Shown here piece by piece: positions 1 to 8,560 of a stretch of 33,861 nt of DNA (the first letter of the stretch is position 1; each line of letters begins with the position of its first letter). The DNA is from Vibrio ichthyoenteri ATCC 700023. Its GTDB lineage: Bacteria > Pseudomonadota > Gammaproteobacteria > Enterobacterales > Vibrionaceae. Below the pieces are notes generated by a model that had not been told where the DNA came from, ran no database searches, and saw nothing but the letters and a program-made list of their open reading frames with translations. The stretch covers positions 1 through 33,861 of the forward strand of contig NZ_AFWF01000026.1 of assembly GCF_000222605.1 (NCBI RefSeq), read 5' to 3'. A program made the translations under genes and the position numbers.

Positions 1-27
1 TGCGTTTTTATCTTTATCAGGTCGTGA

Positions 28-651
28 TTAGTGTAGTGGACCATCATTTTCCAAATGGAATGAAGGTAGGCGCCATTTAAAGCGTACTGCCGCCATACGT
101 AAAATATAGCCGACTACCAGTGTGACGATGGTTGCGGTCACGTCATCAATACCAAATTCAAGTAAGCTTAAGTAAAGCCCTGAAGCGACTAAAGATACCG
201 ATGCATATAGCTCTTCGTGCAACACCAACGGCGTTTGGCGACAGATCAAATCGCGCAGTAAGCCACCAAATACGCCGGTAACAAGCGCTGCCACCATGCA
301 GATCCCAAGATGCAAGCCCATCCCTAGTGCCACTTTGGTACCGATAATACTAAAGACGATTAAGCCAAGCGCATCAAGACGAATGAATAGCCCTTTGAAT
401 TTGATCACCCATTTCGCTAATCCTGTGGTGAGCACACCGGCGATACAAGTAATCGCCAAATATTCTGGATTTTTAACCCAGCCTAATGGGTAGTGACCAA
501 GTAAAATGTCACGCACGGTACCGCCACCGATAGCGGTTGCACTGGCCACTAACATGACACCGAACCAGTCCATTTTTCGACGACCAGCACTGAGAGCGCC
601 AGTCATGGCTTCGGCAGTGATACCAATGATGTACAACACACTTAACAGCAT
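28..651 (-). CDS. TRIC-type (UPF0126, YadS/YicG-like) inner-membrane protein
   Basis: The 207-residue protein is almost entirely hydrophobic, with about seven predicted membrane helices. It consists of two tandem copies of the UPF0126/TRIC module. The signature GGGTVRD lies at residues 42-48 and its second copy GVFGGLLRD at 126-134. The length matches the E. coli paralogues YadS and YicG. Relatives of this family form trimeric cation channels; the physiological ion and role in bacteria are not settled, so no symbol is given. The gene is read leftward and diverges from epmC. The 234 nt between them contain a 7-bp inverted repeat (682-688 with 699-705) inside the probable leader of this gene. 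Family assignment is firm; function is inferred. Confidence 0.9.
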   Translation of the reverse strand: MLLSVLYIIGITAEAMTGALSAGRRKMDWFGVMLVASATAIGGGTVRDILLGHYPLGWVKNPEYLAITCIAGVLTTGLAKWVIKFKGLFIRLDALGLIVFSIIGTKVALGMGLHLGICMVAALVTGVFGGLLRDLICRQTPLVLHEELYASVSLVASGLYLSLLEFGIDDVTATIVTLVVGYILRMAAVRFKWRLPSFHLENDGPLH

Positions 652-885
652 AGCGATTACTCAAATAACGAAAACGAGGCAATAGGGCGAATACAAAGGC
701 CCTATCTTATAAAATGAAGGCGAAAGTGTAGTGGTTATGGCGTGAAAAAACGAATGAGTTTTTGTGGTTACGAAAACGTTTATCAGATAATAATTTCTAA
801 TGACAGAGCTATGCGTGGCAGTGTGCAAAACCGCTAAAAGATGCGAGAATACGGGCGCTTTATTTCATTCCATTAGCCAAAGACT

Positions 886-1416
886 ATGAATCACGATTAC
901 CAAGATTTGATTAAAATCTTTAATGACACTTTTTCAGCTAGCTATAACACCGTGTTAGAGCTTGGGGGCGATGAGCCTATTTACTTGCCTGCTGATGCGC
1001 AGCATCCTCAGCACCGAATTATTTTTGCCCGCGGATTTTATGCCTCGGCGTTGCATGAAATTGCTCATTGGTGCGTTGCAGGACCGGAACGTCGCTTACT
1101 TGAAGATTTCGGATACTGGTATGAGCCCGATGGCCGCACTGCACAAGTGCAAGCCGAGTTTGAGAAGGTAGAGATCCGCCCGCAAGCTTATGAATGGATT
1201 TTAGCGTTAAGCGCTGGTTTTCCATTTAGTGTCAGCTGCGATAACCTCAATGGCGATTTCGAGCCAGATCGTTTGTTATTTATGGCGAAAGTACATAATG
1301 AAGTTATGGCCATTTTAGAGCAGGGTATTCCGCCAAGAGTGTTGATGCTCTCCGAGGCGATGCGCGCATTTTATGCTGTTGCACCACTGACTCGCGATGA
1401 CTTTGTCGTAATATAA
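886..1416 (+). CDS. epmC: Elongation factor P hydroxylase EpmC (YfcM)
   Basis: The 176-residue protein resembles E. coli YfcM/EpmC through most of its length, for example in DEPIYLPADA, FYASALHEIAHWC and SCDNLNGDFEPDR. EpmC hydroxylates the lysyl-lysine side chain installed on EF-P by EpmA and EpmB, the last step of a modification that helps ribosomes through polyproline stretches. An HExxH motif (HEIAH, residues 57-61) is a likely metal site. The start codon matches the family N-terminus, although no strong Shine-Dalgarno sequence precedes it. A strong bidirectional terminator follows. epmC lies upstream of yfcL and mnmC, as yfcM does near yfcL in E. coli. HubP in this same window is rich in Pro-Glu dipeptides rather than polyproline, so no specific link is claimed. 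Confidence 0.95.
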   Translation: MNHDYQDLIKIFNDTFSASYNTVLELGGDEPIYLPADAQHPQHRIIFARGFYASALHEIAHWCVAGPERRLLEDFGYWYEPDGRTAQVQAEFEKVEIRPQAYEWILALSAGFPFSVSCDNLNGDFEPDRLLFMAKVHNEVMAILEQGIPPRVLMLSEAMRAFYAVAPLTRDDFVVI

Positions 1417-1436
1417 TCTATTGATTATATTACAAT

Positions 1437-1466
1437 AAAAAAGCCGACAGCGTGTCGGCTTTTTTT
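1437..1466. terminator. Bidirectional intrinsic terminator
   Basis: A perfect 7-bp GC-rich stem (gccgaca at 1443-1449, tgtcggc at 1453-1459) with a 3-nt loop has six A before it and seven T after it. It can stop epmC on the plus strand and the lipoprotein operon on the minus strand. Confidence 0.9.
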
Positions 1467-1488
1467 ATGACGGAAGAGGGGCATTTGG

Positions 1489-1986
1489 CTAGTTGATGGT
1501 CCAATAAGTTTGTTTTTGGTTGTTGTGGCTGAGTGTATAGGTCAATGGCGCGCGGCCTTTTTCCATAATCCAAATCACAGCAATCAATTCATCGCAATGG
1601 TTGGCGACACGGAGTTCAAAGCTGCCTTTGCCATCCACTAGGCTTGATTTCAGTAAGCACATATCAAAATCGAGTTTGGCAAGATCACCGTTGGCCGCGG
1701 TGTTGTCACAAATCGAGATAAACGCCTTTTCGGTTGATATGGCGGAAATATCGACATCAACCTCAACCTGGTATACAGACTCGAGATTGTTGTCGGCGGC
1801 GATGTTTAAATCTGTTACCGATAAACGAGCTGGTTGTGGGTTTGGAGCCGGCGTTACTGCTGGAGTGGGTGTTGGTGAAGCTTTTGAACCACCACCGTTG
1901 TCGCCATCTCCGCCGCCGCAGGCCAAGATAACTGTGCTGCTCGCAATAACAGCTAAGGCTTTTAAATTAATCATTAAATGGCTCAT
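1489..1986 (-). CDS. Small lipoprotein of unknown function
   Basis: The protein has 165 residues. A hydrophobic N-terminus ends in a lipobox (VILAC, followed by a Gly/Asp-rich stretch), so it should be processed by signal peptidase II and anchored to a membrane. A Ser/Pro/Thr-rich linker (SPTPTPAVTPAPNPQP) leads into a domain of about 110 residues with several cysteines, which I do not recognise. The start is supported by an AAGGAG ribosome-binding site about 8 nt upstream; this site overlaps the TAA stop of the preceding gene (TAAGGAG). Only 10 nt separate the two coding regions, so they are almost certainly co-transcribed and possibly translationally coupled. The partner is the large LruC-domain protein, which suggests a joint cell-surface role. 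That role is inference. Confidence 0.85.
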   Translation of the reverse strand: MSHLMINLKALAVIASSTVILACGGGDGDNGGGSKASPTPTPAVTPAPNPQPARLSVTDLNIAADNNLESVYQVEVDVDISAISTEKAFISICDNTAANGDLAKLDFDMCLLKSSLVDGKGSFELRVANHCDELIAVIWIMEKGRAPLTYTLSHNNQKQTYWTIN

Positions 1987-1996
1987 AAAATACTCC

Positions 1997-4141
1997 TTAG
2001 TCTGTATAGGCTTTGTTGAGGATAGGGGTGACGTACCAGCTTTGTTCTGTCAATCCTAACGGGTCTTGAGAGAAGTCTGCAAATTTTGGATAGGTCTCTA
2101 GAATGCTGATGGTCTCAATTGGGTGCTGCCAATCAAGGGGTAGCTCAATTGCCCATGGAAGACCGTTACTGGTAAGGAAATAGGTACCCGCGCCGGCATC
2201 CGTGGCATCGTCTTTTTTACCGACATAGCCGTAGTTGAATTTAGCGGTGGGTGTTTTGTTTTTTAGGTGTACTTCGAGCCCACGTCCTGGGAAGCCACCA
2301 CTCACTTGCAGCCCGGTTTCGCCATGATAGAACCCCGGTGTGGCGAAGATGAATGGGTCATATGGGAATTCAGGCATTTGAGCGCTAGCAATGGGTGAAC
2401 TCAATGGCACAACTAATTCCCAACTTGGGCGATAGCTTGTTCCGCAGCCGAGTTCGGTTCGGAACATATTACAGCCATCAGCTTCGCCAGATTCGGTAAT
2501 TGACCACAAGTCTTCATGAACGATTAACACCGCATCCGTGGTTCCCGATTCAACAATATCAACCGATTGTAACTGGCCATTGATAAAGAGTTTGGTTGAA
2601 TCGGTTTTGATCGCGTTAGGATCAACCCCAGGTAAGCGAATGGCGAAACCAGAATGATAAGTGCCACCGAGGGCGGCAATCTGTCCCTCAATTTTCAATT
2701 GGATTACTTGATTGTTTTGGCTGAACTCGGTGTATTTTACGTTCATCAAAACATCATTCATGTCGTAGTCACCCATTTGCGGGTATTGGTCTTCGTATGC
2801 AAAAGTGGTGTAAGAAGAGCCTGATGGGTAAGTCTCTACCGTAACCCCTTGGCTAGTAACCGTTACTTGATGATCCTCTACCTCACCGGCCCCGACGCCG
2901 CCAGTCGGCCCGACATCGTTGGTATTACTCAGGCGAAAGCGGGCCCAAGTGTCCCCATCAAGAGCCCAACTAGGTACGGAAATATACAGCTGATTCTGAC
3001 CATCATCGACAGATTCGCTGTTGATCACCAGTTCGTCATCGTTAAATTGCCCATCTTGGTCCCAATCGATCCAAGCACTTAGAACCCCTTCACCATCAGC
3101 GCCATTGATGTTGGCATAAATAAAGCTAGTTTGACCTATCTCAAGGGGAACTGGAAAAGAGACGCCATCTTCATCGTTACTACTATCGGCGGTGTCATCG
3201 GAGAGAGGATAAGCATAGGCTTCGTTCTCACCATCCACGAGGTCACCTAGTTTTAAGCCGCTAATGCCATGACGTGCGCCTGAAGAGGCGTAGGTTGTGC
3301 CATAGCTATCTGGTGCATCACCAAAGTCGGTTTGATCTCCAGGTATCACGGCTGCCAAGGCACATCTTGCCCCGTCATTAGAGTTACTCGATGGGCCATA
3401 AGCAAAGAATTCTGCGGTCGAATTATTACCGTCGATGGTCACCTTAAAGATATGCCCATTGCCGTTATTACTCAGATATAGGCTGCCTTCAACATCGAAG
3501 TATTGTGCGCCAAATGCCAAACTGTGGCCAAGCGCGCTGCTATTCAGGACTTGGTTAAACCGTGTGCTGCTGCCATCGCTGGAATCAATTTTATAGAGAT
3601 AACCGGAATTATCGACGCTATAAATAAAGCCATCGTCTGGATGGAAGGCCATATCAAGTAAGCGAATTTTACCAATTTGGTTGGATGTAGCGACTTGGGT
3701 CATCGCATTGGTTTCGAGATCAATACGAAATAGACCATAGTTGATTCGATAGCCATACCAAGCATTTTCTTCCACCGAAACATCGCCAACGTAAAATGAC
3801 GTTGGGGCGATGCCTAAGTTTGAAATTGTCATTGGGTTGGATGTTAATTCAGACCCGATACGAGTAAGGGATTTTGCGCCATAATCCCAACCGTAGATAA
3901 AGTCGTCATGAACACTAAAGCCAACGCCATTGATTTTTGCGCTACCGACATTCCAAGAAAGCGTGGAATAGCTCCCCACGTCTAAGCTGACCCCGTAGGC
4001 AATAGGAGTGCCTGATGGATTTTGAATTAAAAAAGCTTGGGTCGGGCAGGATGTAAATGGCGTTGCGCCATGGCTTGCAGTGCTGAAGGCTAGTGCGGCA
4101 CACAACAAGGGTAAATGAATTTTTGCTTCTAGTTTGCTCAT
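1997..4141 (-). CDS. Secreted LruC-domain protein with propeller and GEVED domains
   Basis: This 714-residue exported protein has a signal peptide that probably ends near residue 25 (STASHGA). Residues about 30-265 look like a DUF6923-type propeller with repeated short blades (YGWDYGAKSLTRI, GFIYSVDNSGYLYKID, GSLYLSNNGNGHIFKV). Residues about 273-428 form a GEVED domain, starting DFGDAPDSYGT, with an Asp-rich calcium-site-like stretch (WIDWDQDGQFNDDE, 359-370) and ending GEVEDHQV. Residues about 444-700 are an LruC domain, with the characteristic DYDMNDVLMNVKY at 458-470. A GAAGGGG ribosome-binding site precedes the start. LruC proteins are known from leptospires and many marine bacteria, but their function is unclear. 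The gene is first in a two-gene operon with a lipoprotein, which suggests a surface or matrix role. Confidence 0.85.
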   Translation of the reverse strand: MSKLEAKIHLPLLCAALAFSTASHGATPFTSCPTQAFLIQNPSGTPIAYGVSLDVGSYSTLSWNVGSAKINGVGFSVHDDFIYGWDYGAKSLTRIGSELTSNPMTISNLGIAPTSFYVGDVSVEENAWYGYRINYGLFRIDLETNAMTQVATSNQIGKIRLLDMAFHPDDGFIYSVDNSGYLYKIDSSDGSSTRFNQVLNSSALGHSLAFGAQYFDVEGSLYLSNNGNGHIFKVTIDGNNSTAEFFAYGPSSNSNDGARCALAAVIPGDQTDFGDAPDSYGTTYASSGARHGISGLKLGDLVDGENEAYAYPLSDDTADSSNDEDGVSFPVPLEIGQTSFIYANINGADGEGVLSAWIDWDQDGQFNDDELVINSESVDDGQNQLYISVPSWALDGDTWARFRLSNTNDVGPTGGVGAGEVEDHQVTVTSQGVTVETYPSGSSYTTFAYEDQYPQMGDYDMNDVLMNVKYTEFSQNNQVIQLKIEGQIAALGGTYHSGFAIRLPGVDPNAIKTDSTKLFINGQLQSVDIVESGTTDAVLIVHEDLWSITESGEADGCNMFRTELGCGTSYRPSWELVVPLSSPIASAQMPEFPYDPFIFATPGFYHGETGLQVSGGFPGRGLEVHLKNKTPTAKFNYGYVGKKDDATDAGAGTYFLTSNGLPWAIELPLDWQHPIETISILETYPKFADFSQDPLGLTEQSWYVTPILNKAYTD

Positions 4142-4306
4142 GACAACCCCTTCATTTTAGAATGCGTAGGAAGGAGGTTGCACAGCTTGTGCCATATTGT
4201 TAGCTATTGAATTTAAAAGATTTTGTTTTTATATTCTCAATATGAAAAGCTAAGCGTTCATTTTTGAGAATTAAACTGATTGATAAAACCGTCGATGGAG
4301 TAGCCG

Positions 4307-5284
4307 ATGCGTGTCGAATTTAAACTGATGGGGGATTCTAGTGCTTGGCGACGAGCTATTGCTGTTGTGTTCATGATCATCATACTCGCTGCTTGTAGCC
4401 ACCAAGTGGAACAAAAAATCACGTTCGATCCATACTGCTCCTATGCGGTTAACGAACTTACCGATCAAATTTCACCTTACTGCATTGATAATGCCGATTA
4501 ACGTGATCCTATCGCGGCCACTAATTTAGGCTATCTCTATTCAAAAGGAATGTTGGTGGAGCACGACCCTCAACGTGCTATGGCTTTATATCATGTTGCT
4601 GCTGAGCAAGGCTTTCCCCAAGCGGAATATAATTTGGCTGAGTTATATCGAAGTGGAGTGTATGGTGAAGAGCGGCCGGATCTTGCTCGTTATTGGTATC
4701 AAAAATCGGCTGGCCAATTACCCGTTGAGCAAAGGAAAGAAGCGGAATTTATGTTGGGTTTGCTGTGGTTAGAGGGCAGTGGTGGCGAGCAAGACTTAGC
4801 CATCGCCAAGCAATGGTTAGTTGAGAGCGTGGATCATGGTCACGCTGAGGCAGCGTATGTATTAGGCAATCTCTATTTAGACGAAGAGAATAACGTGATT
4901 GAAGCGATAAAGTGGTATCAAATCGCGATTGAACGAAATTTTGGCCCAGCGATGCATAAGATGGGGCTTTTATATGTGGATGGATCTCTTGGGGAGAACG
5001 ACCCAGATAAAGCCAAACCGTGGCTGCTACGTGTTGCGACCTTAGGGTTACCAGAGGGGCAGGTTGATTTGGCAACGCTATTGTATAATGGCGCAGCCAC
5101 CCGCTCGGATTATGTACAGTGTTATGTGTGGTTAAGCGCAGCCGATTCACAGGGTTTTGAACTAGCCAATCAGCGATTAAAGTTATTGCAGACAAAATTA
5201 ACCGCGGGTGAACTAGAACAAGCTCAAATATTGAGTCAGGCGTGCATTGAAAGTGCCTTTCAACGTTGCGAACCACAAGAGTAA
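4307..5284 (+). pseudogene. Sel1-repeat lipoprotein gene interrupted by an in-frame TAA
   Basis: Two open stretches, 4307-4501 and 4550-5284, are in the same reading frame and are separated only by a TAA at 4499-4501. The codons between that stop and the ATG at 4550 read RDPIAATNLGYLYSKG, which is a proper start to the first Sel1-like repeat. The undamaged protein would therefore have had about 325 residues. The upstream piece has a TGGAG ribosome-binding site, a hydrophobic segment and a lipobox (IIILAAC, Cys30). The downstream piece carries several Sel1-like repeats (for example AMALYHVAAEQGFPQAEYNLAELYRSG, split over residues), normally a protein-protein interaction scaffold. The change is probably CAA to TAA. 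The ATG at 4550 has a purine run only 2 nt away, so efficient restart is unlikely. Sequencing error or stop readthrough are the alternatives. Confidence 0.8.
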
Positions 5285-5394
5285 GTATGGAAAACCGAGC
5301 CAATGAGGGTTTGATGATAATTTGCGTTCATTTTCGCAATATGAGAAGCTTCAGCCCTATTTTGTGAGCCCACTGAGTTGATTGAATATAGATC

Positions 5395-5658
5395 ATGATT
5401 ATTGAATTTGAAGAGAAGCTACTGACGTTAATTGATGAGCGAATTTCGACCGCTTCGGATGACGAATTGTTTGCTGGTGGTTATTTACGTGGTCATATTT
5501 CTTTGTCAGCCGCAGCATGCGAAGAAGAAGGCATCAATGACGTTGATGAGCTTAAACAACGTATTGTTGCTAGCTTAGATAAAGCACGTGCAGAGCTTAC
5601 ACCTGCCGATCGTGTAGTGGTAAATGATTTGTGGTTAGAGCTGAGTAATCACGCTTAA
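5395..5658 (+). CDS. yfcL: YfcL family protein
   Basis: The 87-residue acidic protein matches the YfcL family of small cytoplasmic proteins. The block ASDDELFAGGYLRGHISL (residues 20-37) is nearly the same as in E. coli YfcL (ASDDELFASGYLRGHLTL). The length is close to the 92 residues of the E. coli protein. It has no signal peptide, no cysteine pair and no recognisable catalytic motif. The function is not known. Its place between epmC and mnmC follows the conserved yfcM-yfcL-mnmC-fabB neighbourhood of enterobacteria and vibrios. The 110 nt upstream hold no clear promoter. Confidence 0.88.
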   Translation: MIIEFEEKLLTLIDERISTASDDELFAGGYLRGHISLSAAACEEEGINDVDELKQRIVASLDKARAELTPADRVVVNDLWLELSNHA

Positions 5659-5772
5659 TCCTATCTCGTTCAATAATTTTGAACGTCTTTATACATAAAT
5701 TGTGGTTGTTGCTTTTTTATTCTATTCCTATGCTGAGCATGGTAGATACATTGAATAAAAGGAATAACCACA

Positions 5773-6309
5773 ATGAATATCCTCGCTTTTGGCGCGTCAA
5801 GCAGCTCAACGTCAATCAATAAAACACTTGCTCACTACGCAGGACAACTTCTTGCTAGCCGTCTCGATGATGCGCAGCTCACCCTACTTGATCTAAACCA
5901 ATTCAATTTACCGCTGTTTAGCGAAGATATCGAAAAAGAGATTGGCCAAGCGCCTGAGGCTCAAGCTTTTTTACAGTACATTTCAAATGCGGATGTGGTG
6001 GTTATTTCTTTTGCTGAACATAATGGCTCTTATACTGCGGCTTATAAGAATTTGTTTGATTGGGCATCACGCATTAATCCGCAGGTGTTTCAAAACAAAC
6101 CAGCAATCTATCTCTCAACCTCTCCAGGTCCTGGTGGAGCTCAAAATGTGCTTGCTCAAGCGACTGCTTCGGCAGCGTATTTTGGTGCGGAGGTGAAGGG
6201 GTCGCTTTCCATTCCAAGTTTTTACGATTGTTTTGATTTAGCGAGTGGCCAATTTAGCCAGGATGAGTGGGCGCAAAAGGTCGAGAAATTAGTGGTAGAG
6301 CTGTGCTAA
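5773..6309 (+). CDS. NADPH-dependent FMN reductase family flavoprotein
   Basis: The 178-residue protein has a flavodoxin-like fold of the FMN_red type. The N-terminal strand and phosphate-binding loop are MNILAFGASSSSTSIN (residues 1-16), where the Ser/Thr-rich loop should hold the FMN phosphate. Residues 80-100 (FAEHNGSYTAAYKNLFDWAS) form the second flavin-binding region typical of the family. STSPGPGGAQNVL is the third flavin-proximal loop. Members reduce FMN, quinones or azo compounds with NAD(P)H; the substrate here cannot be told from sequence. A good AAAGGAA ribosome-binding site lies upstream. It appears to be a single-gene unit ending at a shared terminator, convergent with mnmC. Confidence 0.88.
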   Translation: MNILAFGASSSSTSINKTLAHYAGQLLASRLDDAQLTLLDLNQFNLPLFSEDIEKEIGQAPEAQAFLQYISNADVVVISFAEHNGSYTAAYKNLFDWASRINPQVFQNKPAIYLSTSPGPGGAQNVLAQATASAAYFGAEVKGSLSIPSFYDCFDLASGQFSQDEWAQKVEKLVVELC

Positions 6310-6337
6310 CCAGAAGATGACCACGAGCTAAGTGCAA

Positions 6338-6371
6338 TAAAAAGGCCTCCACATAATCGGAGGCCTTTTTT
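6338..6371. terminator. Bidirectional terminator between flavin reductase and mnmC
   Basis: A perfect 7-bp stem (ggcctcc at 6344-6350, ggaggcc at 6359-6365) with an 8-nt loop is flanked by an A run on the left and six T on the right. It serves both convergent genes. Confidence 0.9.
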
Positions 6372-6419
6372 ATCTCTTGAATCTGGCCTATCAATATCAT
6401 TCCAGACGACAGTGATAGA

Positions 6420-8432
6420 TCAGATCTCAGTTATCGCTTTACCTTTGCGCAGCTTACGAACCCACATACGGCTAGGGTCAAGGGTTTCTAATACATCGAC
6501 AGGTAGTGGTAAAGGATCACCACAAATTTGCGAAGCTAACACTTCCGCCATCAGCGGAGCGGAGCTAAGCCCACGAGAACCTAACCCCAGTAAGCAGAAT
6601 AGATTTGGGTAATGTGGCGTTGGCTGAATGTCTTCAAGCTCTTGCTGAGCGAGATCCGCATACTGAGCTTTCACTTGCTGGTAATCAGCAAGGTTGCCAA
6701 CAAAGGGCAAATGATCGCGACTGACACAACGAATGCCTTGACGTGATTGATTGGCCGAGGTGTCAACGGCTAGAGGCCATGATTCGTCAGGCACGCAGTG
6801 ACGTAGCTTGTCACCGTTTTCCTGCTGAGCCTGAGCGTCGAATTCATAGTCTAAATGGCTCCGGTCATAGCTTGCGCCAATGCAGTGCTGCTGATTATTC
6901 GGGTTCACTGGTGTCATATAGCCATCATAGCAGAGCACGGTTTTCAGCGAACTTAGCTCAGGCGTGGTCGGAATATGACTCACTTGACCTTTGACTTGGC
7001 CAAGCGGAACATGAGCGCTTTGCTCGAAACTCGCAAACTCATTACCATTGGCAATGACGACACAGTCGTGCTCGAAATTCCCAGCTTGACTGCTTAGCGT
7101 CCAGTGTTCATCGGTACGCGTAATAGCGTCGATTTTGTGCTGGTATTTAACCGTAAAACGAGCATCTTTTTCCAGTTCGTCAATTAGACCTTGCGTTAAT
7201 TGCGCCGGACACAACCAACCGCCCAATGGATATTGAATACTTGCCATTGTAATCGGCAAGCCAATCGTGGCACTGGTCTGTTTTGCGTCAAGCTGATGAA
7301 TCAGCATAGGGTCAAACTTGCCTTCCAGCATTTTGCCTAGTTTGGTTGTCGACTTTTCATCCCACATTAGTTGAGTAATGCCACACCAGTCGTGATCGAA
7401 CGGGATTTTCTCCGCTGCTTGATCAACAAACTGGCGAGCAAATAAAAAGCCCGGAGCGAAGACGCGTGATACGCCGCGATGTTCGCCGTTAAGCAGTGGA
7501 TAAACCGCGCCTTGACGATTTCCTGAAGCGCGTTGGGCTGCTCGTTCATCTTGGCAATAGAGCGTAACTTTTTGTCCACGGCGCAATAGGGTGGTTGCGA
7601 GCGTGGCACTGGCGACGCCACCGCCAATAATGGCAATGTGCTGATGTTCGCTGCTCGGCGTATGATGGAACCAAGGTTTAAAATTGCTGACAGGCTCACG
7701 TTGAGTCAGGCTCCCAGCGATCATTTCTCGCTTGGTGCCAAAGCCTTTGACTTTTTTCATCGCAAATCCAGCCTCGATTAAGCCTCGGCGGACAAAACCC
7801 GCGGCGGTAAAAGTCGCGCAGCTACAGTCTTGCTTCGCTAAACGTGCCATGCCATCAAACAGGTTTTGATTCCACATTTCCGGATTTTTGCTTGGCGCAA
7901 AGCCGTCGAGGAACCATGCATCGACCAAACCTTGTGCAGAAACAGGTACTAATGGCATGCAATCTTTGATATCACCAAACCAAAGGTCTAGAGTGATGGC
8001 ACCATCAGCGAGTACAATACGCTGGCATTCAGGCACTGCGATCGGGTAGTGTTGTTGTAATTGAACAGCGTAGTCGGCCAGTTCAGGCCAAGACTGATGG
8101 GCTTTGATTAGGTCCGCTTTACTCAAAGGATACTTTTCAAAGCTAATAAAGTGCAGCTCTTTAAGAGGTGCATTGGGATGCTGTTGTCTAAATTGTTCGA
8201 ACCATTGCCATACGGCAAGGAAATTTAGACCTGTGCCAAAGCCAGTTTCAGCAATCACAAAACGACGCTGGTCATATTCTTGCCATCTTTCTGGTAGATG
8301 ATTTTGCTTGAGGAACACATACCGCGTTTCTTCCAAACCATTTACGTTAGAGAAATAGACGTCATCGAATTGGTCTGAAACGGGCGTGCCAGCTTCATTC
8401 CAGCCGAGTTGAGCATTGGTAATAGAAGTCAT
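6420..8432 (-). CDS. mnmC: Bifunctional tRNA mnm5s2U34 enzyme MnmC
   Basis: This 670-residue fusion enzyme carries out the last two steps of mnm5s2U34 formation at the wobble position of tRNA. The N-terminal half (about 1-245) is the SAM-dependent methyltransferase MnmC2, with the SAM loop [12 protein letters not shown] at 61-72 and [12 protein letters not shown] at 176-187. The C-terminal half (about 265-660) is the FAD-dependent oxidoreductase MnmC1, which removes the carboxymethyl group; its dinucleotide motif is [11 protein letters not shown] at 266-276. I chose the start at 8432 ([19 protein letters not shown]) because it fits the family N-terminus. The frame stays open for 32 more codons to 8528, but those run into the fabB promoter region and look non-coding. 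No strong ribosome-binding site precedes 8432. It diverges from fabB. Confidence 0.95.
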   Translation of the reverse strand: MTSITNAQLGWNEAGTPVSDQFDDVYFSNVNGLEETRYVFLKQNHLPERWQEYDQRRFVIAETGFGTGLNFLAVWQWFEQFRQQHPNAPLKELHFISFEKYPLSKADLIKAHQSWPELADYAVQLQQHYPIAVPECQRIVLADGAITLDLWFGDIKDCMPLVPVSAQGLVDAWFLDGFAPSKNPEMWNQNLFDGMARLAKQDCSCATFTAAGFVRRGLIEAGFAMKKVKGFGTKREMIAGSLTQREPVSNFKPWFHHTPSSEHQHIAIIGGGVASATLATTLLRRGQKVTLYCQDERAAQRASGNRQGAVYPLLNGEHRGVSRVFAPGFLFARQFVDQAAEKIPFDHDWCGITQLMWDEKSTTKLGKMLEGKFDPMLIHQLDAKQTSATIGLPITMASIQYPLGGWLCPAQLTQGLIDELEKDARFTVKYQHKIDAITRTDEHWTLSSQAGNFEHDCVVIANGNEFASFEQSAHVPLGQVKGQVSHIPTTPELSSLKTVLCYDGYMTPVNPNNQQHCIGASYDRSHLDYEFDAQAQQENGDKLRHCVPDESWPLAVDTSANQSRQGIRCVSRDHLPFVGNLADYQQVKAQYADLAQQELEDIQPTPHYPNLFCLLGLGSRGLSSAPLMAEVLASQICGDPLPLPVDVLETLDPSRMWVRKLRKGKAITEI

Positions 8433-8490
8433 AGTGTCTGATTTTTGTGAATATCGACCATAAATATAGGTTGATTGTACGGTTTTAAGG

Positions 8491-8507
8491 GAAAGCTGAC
8501 CACTTTT
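8491..8507. promoter_or_regulatory. Possible FadR operator upstream of fabB
   Basis: On the minus strand this site reads AAAAGTGGTCAGCTTTC. It keeps one intact half (TGGTCAG) of the FadR palindrome CTGGTCnGACCAG, but the other half is poor. A TATCAT box at 8523-8528 could be the fabB -10, which would put this site near -36, where FadR activates fabB in other gammaproteobacteria. The match is weak and the call is tentative. Confidence 0.3.
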
Positions 8508-8560
8508 CCTAGCTAACTTAGTTATCATCTAGCGGTATCTTGAATTATAGGAATGTCATA

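Noticed and set aside
682-705. Inverted repeat atagggc/gccctat upstream of the TRIC gene
   Set aside because: The stem is short with a 10-nt loop and no T run in either direction; it is not a convincing terminator or operator.
4749-5303. 184-codon open frame on the minus strand opposite the Sel1 gene
   Set aside because: It is antisense to clear Sel1 repeats, and its translation has no recognisable domain.
8433-8528. 32-codon N-terminal extension of mnmC
   Set aside because: The family starts at [11 protein letters not shown]; the extension is not MnmC-like and lies in the fabB promoter region.
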